A stretch of DNA of 64,000 bases from Chamaea fasciata. Lineage: Eukaryota > Chordata > Aves > Passeriformes > Sylviidae. The notes under the pieces were generated by a model. It saw only the letters and a list, made by a program, of their open reading frames with translations. It was not told the DNA's origin and made no database searches. Location of the stretch: contig JARCOQ010000003.1 of NCBI GenBank assembly GCA_029207755.1, positions 98,658,646 through 98,722,645 on the forward strand. The letters run 5' to 3'. The translations under genes and the position numbers were made by a program. Positions 63,895-64,000 of the stretch are shown piece by piece (positions within the stretch are counted from its first letter, which is position 1; every line of letters starts with the position of its first letter).

Positions 63895-63972
63895 TTGTGC
63901 ATATTTTCCACTCCTATTATGATCATGATATAGTAGGAAATTCCACTTTGTATAACAAAATGTAAGGCATAC
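63895..63972 (-). CDS. MBOAT2: MBOAT2 exon, roughly residues 74-100 (transmembrane segment)
   Basis: The exon is 78 nt and starts with one base completing a Trp codon (TG|G). It then reads YALHFVIQSG and ISYYIMIIIGVENMHK. It follows a CCTCCCTAG acceptor and ends before a GTAAGT donor. The final AA joins the G of the next exon to give Lys, where I recall Asn in human. The stretch is largely hydrophobic and would form one membrane helix. It is the most 5' exon in the window; only 28 bases of the preceding intron remain at the right edge. Confidence 0.95.
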
Positions 63973-64000
63973 CTAGGGAGGGAAAAAAAAGTAAACCCTC

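Larger units (their letters stand above)
2001..63972 (-). other. MBOAT2: MBOAT2 gene, partial (nine internal coding exons)
   Basis: The protein is a multi-pass ER-membrane acyltransferase of the Lands cycle. Family knowledge says it transfers an acyl chain, preferably oleoyl, from acyl-CoA to lysophosphatidylethanolamine and related lysophospholipids. Nine minus-strand exons, each with an AG acceptor and GT donor, join in phase without a stop (964 nt, about 321 codons). The order of segments is the same as in human MBOAT2 as I remember it, with no missing block. MBOAT2 is preferred over its paralogue MBOAT1 because the exon at 15708-15891 reads RMPSLLEYLSYNCNFMGILA and contains GPLCSYKDY, which are MBOAT2-type; MBOAT1 diverges strongly there. 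The first exons (about 73 residues) and the last exon(s) (about 125 residues) are outside the window. No promoter or polyadenylation site of the gene is visible. An alignment was not run, but the match is long and unambiguous. Confidence 0.97.

Noticed and set aside
2001..63972. Assignment to the paralogue MBOAT1
   Set aside because: The segments around 15708-15891 and 9835-10027 match MBOAT2 closely, whereas MBOAT1 as I recall it differs throughout them.
1..64000. CRISPR arrays, tRNA or rRNA genes, bacterial operons
   Set aside because: No regularly spaced repeats, cloverleaf or rRNA sequence were seen; the content is that of an animal gene.

Overview
The window is vertebrate nuclear DNA, almost certainly from a bird. 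It is AT-rich and intron-dominated. Its dispersed repeats are CR1 LINE fragments, several ending in the ATTCTRTG-type tail, plus two solo LTRs of a retroviral family I know from avian genomes. There is no bacterial gene organisation, operon, CRISPR array or rRNA. The species cannot be determined from the sequence.

The only host gene I can support is MBOAT2 (LPCAT4/LPEAT, a membrane-bound O-acyltransferase acting on lysophospholipids), on the minus strand. Nine consecutive internal coding exons can be placed to the base: 63895-63972, 27260-27355, 23267-23322, 16689-16743, 15708-15891, 9835-10027, 7317-7420, 6908-6972 and 2001-2133. All nine have GT-AG boundaries, and their phases join into one uninterrupted frame of about 321 codons. 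By remembered alignment this is roughly residues 74-395 of a human protein of about 520. The 5' exons lie beyond the right edge. The C-terminal exon(s) and 3' UTR lie beyond the left edge. The exons carry the family motifs, including the W-D motif and the W-H-G-V-Y-P-G-Y-Y motif with the catalytic histidine.

Layout: 1-27259 holds eight of the nine exons, separated by introns of 344 nt to 6.5 kb with very few recognisable repeats. From 27356 to 63894 there is one 36.5-kb intron holding most of the recognisable mobile DNA: a 2.5-kb CR1 at about 38461-41010 with endonuclease and reverse transcriptase remnants, eight shorter CR1 pieces in both orientations, and two inverted solo LTRs (about 30908-31483 and 48022-48466).

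I found no second host gene, no RNA gene and no undescribed multi-gene system. The most distinctive unexplained structure is a perfect 32-bp inverted repeat with a 12-nt spacer at 4303-4378. Secondary points are a head-to-head CR1 pair able to form long double-stranded RNA in the transcript, other short perfect hairpins, small tandem duplications, GT/AC-rich tracts and two GC-rich patches in the introns.
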